A DNA stretch of 64,000 nt, from the NCBI GenBank assembly GCA_914767715.1, contig OU612067.1:8990001-9054000 (forward strand), written 5' to 3'. A program made the translations under genes and the position numbers. This DNA comes from Membranipora membranacea (taxonomy: Eukaryota > Bryozoa > Gymnolaemata > Cheilostomatida > Membraniporidae). Shown piece by piece: positions 62,523 through 64,000 of the stretch (position 1 is its first letter; each line of letters opens with the position of its first letter). Below the pieces are notes generated by a model that was given only the letters and a program-made list of their open reading frames with translations, was not told where the DNA came from and searched no databases.

Positions 62523-64000
62523 CCTTTTTGTGTTTATGGAGAATAGGGGCTTTAGATTTATTGAGCAATTTTGGTTGTTTTTTAGCAGAGATGAACATTT
62601 ATATTTCAATATTTCCTGGTTCCTTACAGTTGGTATGGTGTTGCGACATAATTTTGCTGAAGGGCTTCCTTATTAATATCTATTTCCTTTTCAATGTTAC
62701 TGATAAGTTTATCACAGTCATTTGTGTACCTTTCGTAACATTCAATTTGGGGCAAATTACGGGGACGATAAAATGTTACAGTGTGATTTGAGGATTTTCT
62801 GACGCACCGCCATCACCATGGAAGTCCGTTTCCTCCCCAGCTACTGACATCAGATATAAGATATAAGATTAAGGAAACATAACACTTGGGCACATATCCA
62901 AATGGATTAGAACCCCTAACCAGGTTCGCTGTTCCAGGAAATTCCAAGCCATCAACCTTTCGGTGGGTGTAGTTTGGATATCCATATATCAACATGATAA
63001 TCTATCGATCAAAATATAAGAAACTTTCTGTCTCCAGCTTTTTTGATGGGGTCCAATTTTAATGTAGGTTGCGATAGCAATGGTCAGTCGGCTGATTACA
63101 TAAATTTCTCCCATCAAAGCCCTTGTATGTCAAGTATTTCTGAGCATTGGTTAGAAAATTATGCATTTGGTTATTAAAAACGTGAAAAGCTTTATAACAA
63201 AGGACGACACATTCCACAGTGACATCTCTTTTGGTTATGACCACGTATATTTCCTAGCCGGATGGAAATAGGAAATACTGTATGATGTTGGTGAATATAT
63301 GGCAAGAGTAATTGACCCATCCAAACATAGCATGCGGTTCTGCAAGCTCTAAGGACTCACATATGTCAATATATAAGAATTAACATCCTTTACTCCAGTG
63401 ATTTCTTATTCAGAACTTGGACATCACCTCCAAAATATATATATGGTAACAGCCTTGCAAAAGCCATGAATGAATAGATCTTTCATAAAAATATAAAATT
63501 TTATTAGCTTTGCTGACACGACATGATGAGACATATTGGCAATCTTTGATACTGTATCCCACAAAGATTAAACTACGAAAATAGGATCTTGCTATGAACG
63601 CAAACAAGTGGGTTGTTGAATTGGCGAATGTACAATCTTACATATGTAAGTTTCCAAATGGCACTTCCATAAACGAGTATTTGATGGCATGTCAATTATA
63701 ATAATCGATGATAATCTCTTGTTGCTGAAGATGCTGATTTTCATATTAAACTGCCACGAAAATAGATAGATGATGATACGCACATCCTTAGCTGGGAAAA
63801 TCTCTCATGTTACAGACATACTTAGGTGATTCTGTTAATCCCTTTAATTCACACGTAAAATTGTAATTTTGCCGCTACCTATTTTTTGTGCAGATTTCCA
63901 TCAACTTAATCTTTTTGATGTCACAAGTTTTCTCAATCTAATCATGAGTTAGCTGTTTTTTGTTGTTGTGTAAATTCGCATTTTCCTCAGACCACTAATC

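Larger units (their letters stand above)
55947..64000. other. 8-kb region without recognised exons, upstream side of RFC2
   Basis: I looked for the RFC2 exons encoding the P-loop, the DEAD-like Walker B and the LNASNDRG motif and did not find them. The region holds tandem noncoding repeats at 56692-57004 and 58551-58918 and a SINE at about 62290-62520. Short open stretches (60-88 codons) have no recognisable domain. Confidence 0.5.

Overview
This window is nuclear DNA from an animal. It is AT-rich and intron-rich, with GT-AG introns, short exons, TATA boxes, polyadenylation signals and tRNA-derived SINE fragments, and I see no bacterial features. The gene set (PRDM14 with PR domain and zinc fingers, 6-pyruvoyl-tetrahydropterin synthase, UXT, RFC2 and two small matrix metalloproteinases) fits an invertebrate bilaterian. 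Short secreted metalloproteinases without hemopexin would suit a marine group such as a hemichordate, amphioxus or lophotrochozoan, but I cannot name the species. All gene models below were built by hand, by joining exons at splice sites that keep the reading frame.

Layout. 212-6177 (minus): a complete 11-exon PRDM14. 7967-13214 (minus): a complete 9-exon gene for a basic 423-residue protein that looks like an axonemal or sperm microtubule protein. 14440-18572 (minus): the last four exons of PTS, with the first exon not found. About 21.0-21.7 kb: a 5'-truncated LINE relic. 23371-25009 (plus): complete UXT. 25712-27535 (minus) and 46626-48833 (plus): two paralogous metalloproteinases arranged head to head about 18-19 kb apart, each with a TATA box and a 5'UTR intron. 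50673-55946 (minus): the last three exons of RFC2. 55947-64000: no recognisable exon, and probably lies within or upstream of RFC2.

The genes do not form one pathway. PRDM14 is a developmental or germline regulator, PTS makes tetrahydrobiopterin, UXT is a prefoldin-like cofactor, RFC2 is a DNA clamp-loader subunit, and the metalloproteinases act outside the cell. The only clear local relationship is the metalloproteinase pair, which share intron positions and phases, a furin site, a degenerate structural-metal region and a similar Trp-Tyr-Tyr tail, so they come from one duplication.

The mobile-element content is informative. A 1154-bp foldback element at 53433-54586 has long inverted arms and an 11-bp target duplication and lies inside an older tRNA-derived SINE. 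Two SINE copies sit head to head at 42669-43342. Single tRNA-like SINE heads lie near 11.5, 32.4 and 62.4 kb. I found no clear novel system. The best leads are the metalloproteinase pair, the nested foldback insertion, two tandemly duplicated noncoding blocks at 56.7 and 58.6 kb, and the unidentified microtubule-like gene.
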